15,888 bases of DNA. Origin: Thermoplasmatota archaeon. Its GTDB lineage: Archaea; Thermoplasmatota; Thermoplasmata; Thermoplasmatales; Thermoplasmataceae. The stretch spans positions 1 through 15,888 of the forward strand of contig JAMCUD010000008.1 in assembly GCA_023379355.1 (NCBI GenBank), written 5' to 3'. Below are positions 1 through 5,975 of this stretch, one piece after another (the first letter of the stretch is position 1; the number at the start of each line of letters is the position of its first letter). The notes below the pieces were generated by a model. The model did not search any database. It saw only the letters and a list, made by a program, of their open reading frames with translations, and was not told the origin of the DNA. A program made the position numbers and the translations under genes.

Positions 1-551
1 GCGGTGATCCTGACCCAGGTTTCACCCTCCATGGGAGGAATGTTCAGCTTTTCGCCCAGGTTGTGCAGGAACACTTTTCTTTCCTGTTTGACCTCCCTCA
101 TGAATTCCCTCATCTCCTTCACCGTTCGGGAATGCATGGGGGGAGCTCTGACAAAACGGGGAGACCACTTTGTTTTTTCCTTTATTGTTGAAATGTACTC
201 TGCATCTCTGGCAGTAATTATTGAAGGCTCCTCCACCTCAATGACCGCCTCACCGGTGTCCGGCTCGAAATAGACATCCCTGAAGCCTGCACTTTCGGGT
301 ATTATGCCGTTTATTATGACAGTGGCTTCCTCCTCCGACAGGAGAATTGAGGGATCGGGCCTGATGGCTATCCTTCGCCTGAGTTCCTGTGCTATCTGCT
401 TAGCCAGATCGTCTCGGTGAGAGAAGAGGTCCAGATTCTTTGTGTAGACAACTATTGTCGGCCCTTCATAATCCACCTCTGTGATCTGGTTGTCGGGATA
501 CAGCTTGTCGAATATGCTCCTTGCTTCCGAAAGATAATCTCTAAAAGACAT
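1..551 (-). CDS. FttA/aCPSF1 beta-CASP ribonuclease, N-terminal part (partial, runs off left edge)
   Basis: Archaeal CPSF-like ribonuclease that cleaves nascent RNA 3' ends and terminates transcription (FttA/aCPSF1 family). Only 183 N-terminal residues are present. They cover the two KH-like domains (about 1-70 and 71-140) and the linker into the metallo-beta-lactamase/beta-CASP core, which begins near residue 178 (WVRIT). Recognition rests on family landmarks: IRPDPSIL at 63-70, FRDVYFEPDTGEAVIEVEEP at 90-109, and WSPRFVRAPP followed by SRTVKEMREF at 129-150. The catalytic metal motifs lie outside the window. The usual KH GxxG loop near residue 113 reads TARD. The gene lies 46 nt downstream of psmB on the same strand, but a TATA-like GTATAAAT (plus-strand reading) about 29 nt upstream suggests its own near-leaderless start. 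The family call is confident; function follows from the family. Confidence 0.9.
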   Translation of the reverse strand, partial: MSFRDYLSEARSIFDKLYPDNQITEVDYEGPTIVVYTKNLDLFSHRDDLAKQIAQELRRRIAIRPDPSILLSEEEATVIINGIIPESAGFRDVYFEPDTGEAVIEVEEPSIITARDAEYISTIKEKTKWSPRFVRAPPMHSRTVKEMREFMREVKQERKVFLHNLGEKLNIPPMEGETWVRIT

Positions 552-576
552 TTCTGGGAACGCCCCAATTTATTTT

Positions 577-584
577 GTATAAAT
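577..584 (-). promoter_or_regulatory. TATA-like element for the FttA/aCPSF1 gene
   Basis: On the minus strand the element reads ATTTATAC, centred about 29 nt before the ATG at 551. This fits a short-leader or leaderless transcript independent of psmB. The element is only a pattern match; no transcription start was measured. Confidence 0.4.
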
Positions 585-597
585 GGTAATAGTGAAT

Positions 598-1230
598 TTA
601 AAGCTGCAATTTGTATTTTTTTATTCTGTCTGCAACTTCATCTTCCGGTACCTGGCGGAAACCACTTTTGTCAATCACTGCGACATCTATCATCCCGCCA
701 GATGCCGAATCTCTCTGTTTGGCAGCCGATATTGCACGGATGACAAGCTCCACTCCGTCATCCACGGACATGTCCTTCTTGAAGCCGTTCTCCAGTACTC
801 CATAAACAAACGGTGAACCCGAACCGGTGCTGGCATATATGTCCTCCACCGATCCACCAGCAGCATCCACAGAGAAAATGTGTGGTGCCTTGTCATATCC
901 GCCTATTAGTATCTGCACCATATACGGATAGAATTTGCTCTGATTGAGAATATTTGACAGGAGGGTTGCAGCAGCCTCTATGGGCATGTTTACCCTTCTC
1001 TGAAGCCTGTATATTTCAAGTTCAGCAGACATATACCTTACGAGGACCTGCGCATCACCAACAAGGCCTGCTATGGTCATTGCCGCATGTGTATCTATCT
1101 GGTGAAGTTTTTTACCGTTCTTGTGCATGATAAAGTGGTCCATGGTCACTCTTCTTTCTGTGGCCATGATGACTGCATCCTTTACTGTAATCCCAACTGT
1201 GGTTGTTCCAGTCTGTAATGTTTGCTCCAT
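598..1230 (-). CDS. psmB: 20S proteasome beta subunit (precursor)
   Basis: Catalytic subunit of the archaeal 20S proteasome, a Ntn-hydrolase threonine protease in the cytoplasm that partners with the alpha ring and AAA unfoldases. The 210-residue precursor is close to the 211-residue Thermoplasma acidophilum protein. An eight-residue propeptide ends in Gly8, and processing should expose Thr9 as the nucleophile. In mature numbering the expected residues are present: Thr1, Glu17 (residue 25), Lys33 (41), Ser129 (137), Asp166 (174) and Ser169 (177). The motif [13 protein letters not shown] is intact. The start is supported by a Shine-Dalgarno-like AGGACGTGA on the minus strand at 1243-1235, 4 nt from the ATG. 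The upstream TATA lies about 50 nt away, so this gene has a leader, unlike most neighbours. The FttA/aCPSF1 gene follows 46 nt downstream. Confidence 0.98.
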   Translation of the reverse strand: MEQTLQTGTTTVGITVKDAVIMATERRVTMDHFIMHKNGKKLHQIDTHAAMTIAGLVGDAQVLVRYMSAELEIYRLQRRVNMPIEAAATLLSNILNQSKFYPYMVQILIGGYDKAPHIFSVDAAGGSVEDIYASTGSGSPFVYGVLENGFKKDMSVDDGVELVIRAISAAKQRDSASGGMIDVAVIDKSGFRQVPEDEVADRIKKYKLQL

Positions 1231-1273
1231 GAATTCACGTCCTAAAAACCTGCAGTTGCTGTAGTTTATTTTG

Positions 1274-1287
1274 CTATTAAATATTTT
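1274..1287 (-). promoter_or_regulatory. TATA element for psmB
   Basis: The minus strand carries AAAATATTTAATAG about 45-57 nt before the psmB ATG. A start site about 25 nt downstream would give a leader of roughly 20-25 nt containing the AGGACGTGA ribosome-binding site. Confidence 0.45.
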
Positions 1288-1358
1288 CCTGCATAGGGCA
1301 GAGAACTTCCGCCTCTATCTAGCCTGATCTCCTTCAATAACAGCTCCACTCGCTTCGC

Positions 1359-1366
1359 TTAAATAT
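1359..1366 (+). promoter_or_regulatory. TATA element for the CBS-domain gene
   Basis: TTAAATAT is centred about 23.5 nt before the ATG at 1386. No ribosome-binding site lies between them. The spacing predicts transcription starting at or next to the start codon, giving a leaderless mRNA. Confidence 0.5.
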
Positions 1367-1385
1367 TGTTGAAGCATACTCATAC

Positions 1386-1808
1386 ATGGTGCTTTACGCT
1401 AAGGATATTATGAAGGAATACAAATTCATGATGGGAGAAGATACTACAGCCAGCCAGGCGGCAAAGGTAATGAGCAATGATCATGTGGGTTTTGCCATTG
1501 TACAGAGAGATGGCAAGCCAATTGGCATTGTCACTGAGTGGGATTTTGTAAACAAGATTGTTGCCAGAGACCTGGATCCAAAGGCTGTAAAGCTTTCAGA
1601 CATAATGAATACGCCACTCATGTCAGTGGATCCAAAGACTCCAACAGATCAGGTTACAGTACTCATGAGCAAGAACGGCGTAAGAAGGCTTCCGGTAGTT
1701 GAGAACGGAAAACTTATTGGTGTCATAACCAGCCGTGACGTGCTGAGGATATTCAAGGATTACATGGATAATCTTTCAGACGTAATAGCCAGATTCGGAA
1801 GTTTCTGA
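1386..1808 (+). CDS. Two-CBS-domain protein
   Basis: Small cytoplasmic protein of 140 residues made almost entirely of a CBS pair (Bateman module), which in other proteins binds adenosine nucleotides or SAM. CBS 1 spans about residues 5-60, with DIM near the start and GKPIGIVTEWDFV at 43-55. CBS 2 spans about 70-126, with a second DIM, GVRRLPVVENGKLIGVITSR at 98-117 and DVLR following. No catalytic domain is fused to the pair, so the regulated partner cannot be read from the sequence. The gene is monocistronic, with a TATA placed for leaderless transcription and a T-rich tract after the stop. It is divergent from psmB across 155 bp. The family is certain; the ligand and role are unknown. Confidence 0.93.
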   Translation: MVLYAKDIMKEYKFMMGEDTTASQAAKVMSNDHVGFAIVQRDGKPIGIVTEWDFVNKIVARDLDPKAVKLSDIMNTPLMSVDPKTPTDQVTVLMSKNGVRRLPVVENGKLIGVITSRDVLRIFKDYMDNLSDVIARFGSF

Positions 1809-1811
1809 TAT

Positions 1812-1826
1812 TCCATTTTTCTTTTG
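1812..1826 (+). terminator. T-rich terminator after the CBS gene
   Basis: A pyrimidine tract with runs of five and four T (ATTTTTCTTTTG) begins a few nt after the CBS stop codon. Such T-rich tracts are the usual archaeal termination signal. No stem-loop precedes it. Confidence 0.4.
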
Positions 1827-1896
1827 TCACTGGTATCCCCAATATTCTTTGAAGGAACAGCCAGCGACGGGACTTTCCGGGGTACATCGGGTAAGA

Positions 1897-2538
1897 TCAT
1901 GCCCTGAAAATATACCTGAAAATATTGAGCACATCCCGAGTGTCCCCACGGCAGTATTCCATAAATTCCGGAGATCCCCTTTTCCAGAGGTCGTATATGG
2001 CCTCACCTATATTCATGTCATCCCTTATGACGACCTGCTTCTTCCTGTCAAGAGGCAGATTCATGAAGGCCTCGTGGCTTACAACGTCAGATAGCTTGCG
2101 ATACCGGTAATCTCCGTCATAATCTCCAAGGAAATCAGAAATTACCTGCATCATGTCAAGGCAGTACGCAGTGGATAGAACGTATTTAGCGTTCCAGATC
2201 TGCCTGGCATATGGAAGCCGAGCCATCTTTATCCTTAACAGCGGAATATCGTAGCCAGTCTGGTTGTATCCTATAATAAGGGAAGGCCTGAAAGTGTCCA
2301 AAAACAGGTCCAGTTTTTGGAGCAGTTGTGTCTCCGAATCAGTGTCTTCCCCTTGGGAGATGAAGAGTTCAGTCTTGAGATCATCTGCCACGTATGAAAG
2401 CGAAACAGCAATTATGGTCTCATTGGTGAGAAAATTGTTCCTGTTGAGTATGATGGTCTCCAAATCTATTGACAGCACCGACTGGATGCCAAACTTCCTG
2501 AGTATCTTGGGCACTATTGAGCTGTATGGTTCCCTCAT
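1897..2538 (-). CDS. Stand-alone DEDDy 3'-5' exonuclease related to the PolB proofreading domain
   Basis: A 213-residue protein with the three exonuclease motifs of the family B DNA polymerase proofreading domain but no polymerase domain. Exo I is SIDLET with D25 and E27. Exo II is GYNQTGYDIPLLRIK at 90-104, with N92, Y96 and D97. Exo III is YCRGD with Y195 and D199, which defines the DEDDy subtype. An additional acidic residue lies in LDMM (D128). The expected activity is metal-dependent 3'-5' removal of nucleotides; the substrate (repair DNA, RNA or primer ends) cannot be told. There is no signal peptide or membrane segment. The ATG lies about 27 nt from a TATA element shared with the divergent 131-residue gene, which supports a leaderless start. 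The family call is firm; the biological role is open. Confidence 0.85.
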   Translation of the reverse strand: MREPYSSIVPKILRKFGIQSVLSIDLETIILNRNNFLTNETIIAVSLSYVADDLKTELFISQGEDTDSETQLLQKLDLFLDTFRPSLIIGYNQTGYDIPLLRIKMARLPYARQIWNAKYVLSTAYCLDMMQVISDFLGDYDGDYRYRKLSDVVSHEAFMNLPLDRKKQVVIRDDMNIGEAIYDLWKRGSPEFMEYCRGDTRDVLNIFRYIFRA

Positions 2539-2558
2539 ACGTTAGAAATGTGGTAATT

Positions 2559-2570
2559 GTTTAATATAAT
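2559..2570. promoter_or_regulatory. Shared bidirectional TATA element
   Basis: The 48 bp between two divergent start codons contain one AT-rich block, GTTTAATATAAT. Read on the plus strand it is centred about 23 nt before the ATG at 2587. Read on the minus strand it is centred about 27 nt before the ATG at 2538. No second TATA candidate is present, so both genes probably use this element and make leaderless transcripts. Confidence 0.5.
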
Positions 2571-2586
2571 GGCGGATTGACCGTTT

Positions 2587-2982
2587 ATGAGGTACGCGCA
2601 GCGAGATTACGTGGGAAAAAACGTCAACTTTGACCAGCTGCAGACAATGATTGCCAATTTCTTCAGGGAAGAAGGCTTCAGGGTGCAGTGCGGAAAGCAT
2701 CCCCGCGGGCACATAGTCCAGGCGAAGAAAGGTGGAATATTCAGGACCGTGCTGGCTGAAAACCGATCGTATACAATAACCATAGAAGGCACTCAAGCCA
2801 ATTTCAAGATAAAGATGGGGATCGCAGACTGGCTGCAGAGCCTTGAGCCAAAGATCATGGATCCCATCTTTGAATCTCCAATGCTGTCATTCACCGAAAC
2901 TCCAGAGGCCTTGTGGACTTATGAATTGGAACACCATTTCTGGCACTATGTTGAAACCCAGGTTGATCTTGGCATAAAGTGA
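2587..2982 (+). CDS. Conserved-looking hypothetical protein, 131 residues
   Basis: I do not recognise this family. The protein is soluble in appearance, with no signal peptide or membrane segment. Residues 14-32 look like an amphipathic helix (FDQLQTMIANFFREEGF). Residues about 33-80 look beta-rich and basic (QCGKHPRGHIVQAKKGG, then SYTITIEG and NFKIKMGIADW). The C-terminal third is aromatic and acidic, ending WTYELEHHFWHYVETQVD. The pattern suggests a small alpha/beta fold that might bind nucleic acid or act as a partner protein, but this is a guess. The TATA and ATG spacing predict a leaderless mRNA from the promoter shared with the DEDDy exonuclease, so co-expression is likely. Its TGA directly abuts the convergent purC stop with no spacer. 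Confidence 0.75.
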   Translation: MRYAQRDYVGKNVNFDQLQTMIANFFREEGFRVQCGKHPRGHIVQAKKGGIFRTVLAENRSYTITIEGTQANFKIKMGIADWLQSLEPKIMDPIFESPMLSFTETPEALWTYELEHHFWHYVETQVDLGIK

Positions 2983-3873
2983 TTACCACTTCTGGCCGGT
3001 GAGCCTTTCAAACATTTCGACATATAACCTTGAGGTCTTTTCCACCATGTCCTGTGGAAGTGGCGGTATGTCGGGCTCCTTTTGGCCGCTCTTCCTAGCA
3101 GCATAGAGTTTTTCATGGTATCCTATGCTCCGGTAATACTGCCTGACCGATTCTTTGCTGAGTTCCACAACCTCGCCTCGGTTGTAGCTTTCCAGATCCC
3201 AGAATCTGTCCTCGTCTGCAGTACCGAATGTATCTATTATAACGGGCTGTCTTGAAGCACCAAAGGCAAACTCCTTCTTCCCATCCGCATGTATTAGGCC
3301 TCTGCCGAGGACCTGCTTGTTGAGCCTTCTGTCTATCTTCAGGATAGTCTCCCTTATGTTGTTGAGCTCATTTCCAGTCATTCCGCCGATCTCTATGATC
3401 TCGCCTTTGGTGAGGACCCTGTCGTATTTTTCATATTTAGTTGTGACCTCAAAAAAAGGATCGTCGAGCTCCTCACCATACTTGGGCATGTGGTTCAGAC
3501 CCACATCATCAGGCTTGAGAGTGCCGTCCTTAAGGCGATCAAAAAGAGATCCCGCAACGTAATACCGCATTATGAATTCCAGAGGAATCACGTATTCAAT
3601 CTCATATGGACTTCCCTTGCCCTCAGGAACAAAGAACTTTTTGACCCTCATTTCATTGGGTGCAGGCATATCTATGAAATGTGTATCTACCTTTGCAGAT
3701 TCAGAGGCCATCCTGAACCAGTAAGCAGAGGTCCTGCAGAGAGATTCACCCTTATGAGGAATGAGACTCGGAATCATCTTGTCAAAAACTGAGATTTTGT
3801 CAGTGAATTTGAATAGAAGTGTTTCACCCTCATCATATACTTCTTTGACTTTCCCAACTCTTATAGGTTGCAT
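2983..3873 (-). CDS. purC: SAICAR synthetase (archaeal type)
   Basis: Phosphoribosylaminoimidazole-succinocarboxamide synthase joins CAIR and aspartate with ATP in purine biosynthesis. At 296 residues it is the longer archaeal form. Landmarks are GKVKEVYD at 7-14 (ATP-binding start), KISVFDKMIP and PHKGESL at 26-45, the family signature EYVIPLEFIMRYYVAGS at 93-109, FEVTTKYEKYDR at 141-152, and GLIHADGKKEFAF at 192-204. Where bacterial enzymes have a DE..TPDS.R motif, this one has IDTFGTADEDRFWD at 213-226; from memory, haloarchaeal PurC carries a similar variant. The ATG lies 27 nt from a central TATA element shared with the divergent methyltransferase gene, so it is probably leaderless. No other pur gene is adjacent. 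Confidence is high. Confidence 0.95.
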   Translation of the reverse strand: MQPIRVGKVKEVYDEGETLLFKFTDKISVFDKMIPSLIPHKGESLCRTSAYWFRMASESAKVDTHFIDMPAPNEMRVKKFFVPEGKGSPYEIEYVIPLEFIMRYYVAGSLFDRLKDGTLKPDDVGLNHMPKYGEELDDPFFEVTTKYEKYDRVLTKGEIIEIGGMTGNELNNIRETILKIDRRLNKQVLGRGLIHADGKKEFAFGASRQPVIIDTFGTADEDRFWDLESYNRGEVVELSKESVRQYYRSIGYHEKLYAARKSGQKEPDIPPLPQDMVEKTSRLYVEMFERLTGQKW

Positions 3874-3896
3874 ATGCCGCAGTTAGCCATTGATTG

Positions 3897-3904
3897 TATT
3901 AATT
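3897..3904. promoter_or_regulatory. Shared bidirectional TATA element (purC / methyltransferase)
   Basis: TATTAATT contains the palindrome ATTAAT. Its centre (about 3900) is about 27 nt from the purC ATG on the minus strand and about 27 nt from the TTG at 3927 on the plus strand. It is the only clear TATA-like block in the 53 bp spacer. Confidence 0.5.
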
Positions 3905-3926
3905 CTTTTTTCAGCAACGACTGGCA

Positions 3927-5237
3927 TTGTTGTCTGGAAGTATTCCTGCAGGCCCTATGGCAATCCGTCAATATAGATATACGACCCTGCAATTGCACGG
4001 GGTGGTAAGTGAAGATAGCCTGTACAGGTTCCTTCGGCGCATCTACGGAAACAGGGATGTTCTTCATGAAGAAGATGAGAAAATCTCCGTTGTGATGGAA
4101 CTGATCAGGCACGGGATGGATCTGAATGCGGTAAGGAAAAGGCTGGATCTGGACAAAAACCATGCAGGAATTCTTTATGAGATAGCCCATGCCAGAATCA
4201 GCATCAGGGAAAAATTCACTCAGTGGAAAAGGCTATGGATGGATCAATACCTGGCCCGTTATTCCACGCCGGAAATTATATGCCGGTACAGATCGGAAAG
4301 GATCAGAGATCATGACATCGTTGACATGGGTTCCGGAGGCGGAATACAGTCCATATTCTTTTCCATGACGAACAGGGATGTAACAGGTATAGAGTTGAAC
4401 CCTGCCAGGCATCTCATGTCTGAACTTAACATTGCAGTTTATCAGGGCGGAAGAGTGTCATTTGTCAAAGGTGATGCCATGAAATATACTGCAGGAATAA
4501 AGTTAAACAGCGATACGGTTATTTTCAGTGATCCAGCCAGGCCTCCAGGATCACCGGAAAGGACACTGGATACGCTTATTCCGTCTCCGGAAAAGATTTA
4601 TAGAATGTTATCGGACAGGACAGATAACTTCGTTTTCGATCTGCCCCCACAGATAAGGTGGGAGAGAATAACAATCCAAGGTGAGAAGGAATACGCCTCA
4701 ATTGACGGCCAGCTGAACAGGCTGACGCTCTATTCAGGAAGCCTTCAGAAATCAGAAGTTTCAGCGGTCTTATTACCTCAGAATATAAGGGTGGGAGGGG
4801 AACCACAGGAGATCGCAATACAGGCGGATTCTGACATACTTGATCACATTCTTGTTCCGGATCCTGCCGTAACAAGGGCGAAGCTTATTCACGCTGCGAT
4901 CCATGGCATTGATGCGACCGCAATTTCCTATGATGGAAGAAGGTGTCTGATCACTTCAAGGGCTGTACCATCGGAGTTTCCCGGAGAGGCCTATAGAACT
5001 GAATTCGTCACCGATGAAGCAGGTCTAGGCCAGGCAGTAAGGGATTCGGATGCTGCTAAGGTCATCCCGCGATATCGGATTCCGGATTCTCTTTACTACG
5101 GAGTCAGGAAGAAACTAAGTTCGGGTCTCACAGGTTCGAGAGACATCTACCTGTTTCTCGCCGGCAATCGGTACATCGGCTGTACGAAGCTGGTGCGATT
5201 AAAATGTAACACGAAGAAAAGAATACTGCCGCATTGA
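3927..5237 (+). CDS. Class I SAM-dependent methyltransferase with C-terminal THUMP-like domain
   Basis: A 436-residue putative RNA-modifying methyltransferase of the THUMP-like family. Residues 1-125 are a helical N-terminal region. The SAM-binding Rossmann domain shows motif I VDMGSGGG at 132-138, the acidic ribose-binding GIELNP at 154-159, and motif IV FSDPAR at 200-205. A family-typical stretch follows (EYASIDGQLNRLTLY at 255-269, then AVLLP at 280-284). The C-terminal THUMP-like part opens with HILVPDPAVTRAKL at 307-320. The exact substrate nucleoside is not known to me. The start is uncertain: TTG at 3927 lies 27 nt from the shared TATA and suits a leaderless mRNA, while ATG at 3957 would give a 30-nt leader with no ribosome-binding site. 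The gene is monocistronic and divergent from purC. Confidence 0.82.
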   Translation: MLSGSIPAGPMAIRQYRYTTLQLHGVVSEDSLYRFLRRIYGNRDVLHEEDEKISVVMELIRHGMDLNAVRKRLDLDKNHAGILYEIAHARISIREKFTQWKRLWMDQYLARYSTPEIICRYRSERIRDHDIVDMGSGGGIQSIFFSMTNRDVTGIELNPARHLMSELNIAVYQGGRVSFVKGDAMKYTAGIKLNSDTVIFSDPARPPGSPERTLDTLIPSPEKIYRMLSDRTDNFVFDLPPQIRWERITIQGEKEYASIDGQLNRLTLYSGSLQKSEVSAVLLPQNIRVGGEPQEIAIQADSDILDHILVPDPAVTRAKLIHAAIHGIDATAISYDGRRCLITSRAVPSEFPGEAYRTEFVTDEAGLGQAVRDSDAAKVIPRYRIPDSLYYGVRKKLSSGLTGSRDIYLFLAGNRYIGCTKLVRLKCNTKKRILPH

Positions 5238-5253
5238 GTCATAGCGAAAATAT

Positions 5254-5279
5254 TCACTTCTTTTTTATCAATATTTTTA
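5254..5279 (+). terminator. T-rich tract after the methyltransferase gene
   Basis: Two T-rich runs (CTTTTTTATC and ATTTTTA) follow the stop codon of the methyltransferase gene within 45 nt and could end that transcript. The same stretch overlaps the candidate TATA for ribA, so the two roles cannot be separated by eye. Confidence 0.3.
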
Positions 5280-5282
5280 TAA
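5269..5282 (+). promoter_or_regulatory. Candidate TATA for ribA
   Basis: The AT-rich CAATATTTTTATAA lies 28-41 nt before the ATG at 5310. It would place the transcript start close to or just upstream of the AAGGAGTGA ribosome-binding site. The exact TATA register is ambiguous. Confidence 0.35.
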
Positions 5283-5295
5283 CTCAGGAAGTTCT

Positions 5296-5304
5296 AAGGA
5301 GTGA
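5296..5304 (+). promoter_or_regulatory. Ribosome-binding site deciding the ribA start
   Basis: AAGGAGTGA is a strong Shine-Dalgarno match with 5 nt spacing to the ATG at 5310. It overlaps the alternative in-frame GTG at 5301 and so argues against that start. Confidence 0.6.
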
Positions 5305-5309
5305 ATTCG

Positions 5310-5888
5310 ATGATTGAACTGAACGCAAAGGCAAAGCTGCCTACTATGGCAGGTATGTTCGACATATATACTTTCAAATCAGATGACGGCAAGGAGCATG
5401 CAGTTCTGGTCAAGGGGGATGTTATGGGCAGGCAAGATATTCCAGTCAGGATACATTCCGAATGTTTGACCGGTGACGTCCTTGGATCCAGGAGATGCGA
5501 CTGCAGGGATCAGCTCATAAGATCGCTTGTATATCTGGGAAAGGTAGACTACGGCCTTCTGATCTACCTGAGGCAGGAGGGGAGAGGTATAGGGCTCCTC
5601 AACAAGATCAAGGCTTACAGCCTTCAGGATGAGGGATATGACACCGTGGAGGCCAACCTGATGCTGGGGCTCCCGGTGGATAAGCGTGATTATGGCTTTG
5701 CCGTAGACGTCCTGAAGTATTTCCGGATAAACTCCATCAAGCTAATGACAAATAATCCAGCTAAGATGGATTTCCTCACAAAGAATGGAATTTCTGTATC
5801 GGAGAGGATACCGATCAGAAGTGAACCGACACCATATGATGAATTCTACCTGACCACAAAGAGAATCAGGATGGGTCACCAGCTCTGA
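5310..5888 (+). CDS. ribA: GTP cyclohydrolase II
   Basis: Zn-dependent enzyme converting GTP to the pyrimidine precursor of riboflavin, releasing formate and pyrophosphate. At 192 residues it matches single-domain bacterial RibA (about 196), with no DHBP synthase domain fused. The zinc ligands sit in [17 protein letters not shown] (C52, C63, C65). The catalytic region [20 protein letters not shown] (88-107) is intact, followed by the DKRDYG loop at 124-129 and LMTNNPAK at 145-152. The end (RMGHQL) resembles the E. coli end. I chose ATG 5310 over GTG 5301 because of the ribosome-binding site and because [12 protein letters not shown] aligns with the E. coli start. Many archaea use the unrelated GTP cyclohydrolase III instead, so the bacterial-type enzyme is notable. 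Gdh follows with its own promoter. Confidence 0.95.
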   Translation: MIELNAKAKLPTMAGMFDIYTFKSDDGKEHAVLVKGDVMGRQDIPVRIHSECLTGDVLGSRRCDCRDQLIRSLVYLGKVDYGLLIYLRQEGRGIGLLNKIKAYSLQDEGYDTVEANLMLGLPVDKRDYGFAVDVLKYFRINSIKLMTNNPAKMDFLTKNGISVSERIPIRSEPTPYDEFYLTTKRIRMGHQL

Positions 5889-5946
5889 TTCATGGATGAG
5901 GTTTGTAGCTGCTATCTGAAGTGGTAAATTAATTCAATATTGTTTC

Positions 5947-5956
5947 TTTTATATAT
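5947..5956 (+). promoter_or_regulatory. TATA element for gdh
   Basis: TTTTATATAT is centred about 23.5 nt before the gdh ATG at 5976, with no ribosome-binding site between. This predicts a leaderless transcript. Confidence 0.55.
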
Positions 5957-5975
5957 GCCTCAGACATAGCCAATT

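Noticed and set aside
552..597. Possible small RNA or attenuator between psmB and the FttA/aCPSF1 gene
   Set aside because: Only 46 bases, with no stem-loop or T-run; a TATA-like element explains the AT-rich content better.
1332..1373. Inverted repeat CTTCAA ... TTGAAG around the TATA of the CBS gene
   Set aside because: The arms are only six bases and 30 nt apart, with no matching copies at other promoters in the window; expected by chance.
3317..3792. Plus-strand open frames opposite purC
   Set aside because: They lie wholly inside a well-recognised gene on the other strand, have no family motifs and no promoter or ribosome-binding site.
2983..3873. Divergent PurC motif IDTFGTADEDR as a sign of lost function
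   Set aside because: From memory, archaeal PurC proteins have a similar variant at this place, and the other signatures are intact.
5889..5975. Riboswitch upstream of gdh or downstream of ribA
   Set aside because: The TATA lies about 24 nt from the gdh ATG, leaving no room for a structured leader, and no conserved FMN-type elements are seen.
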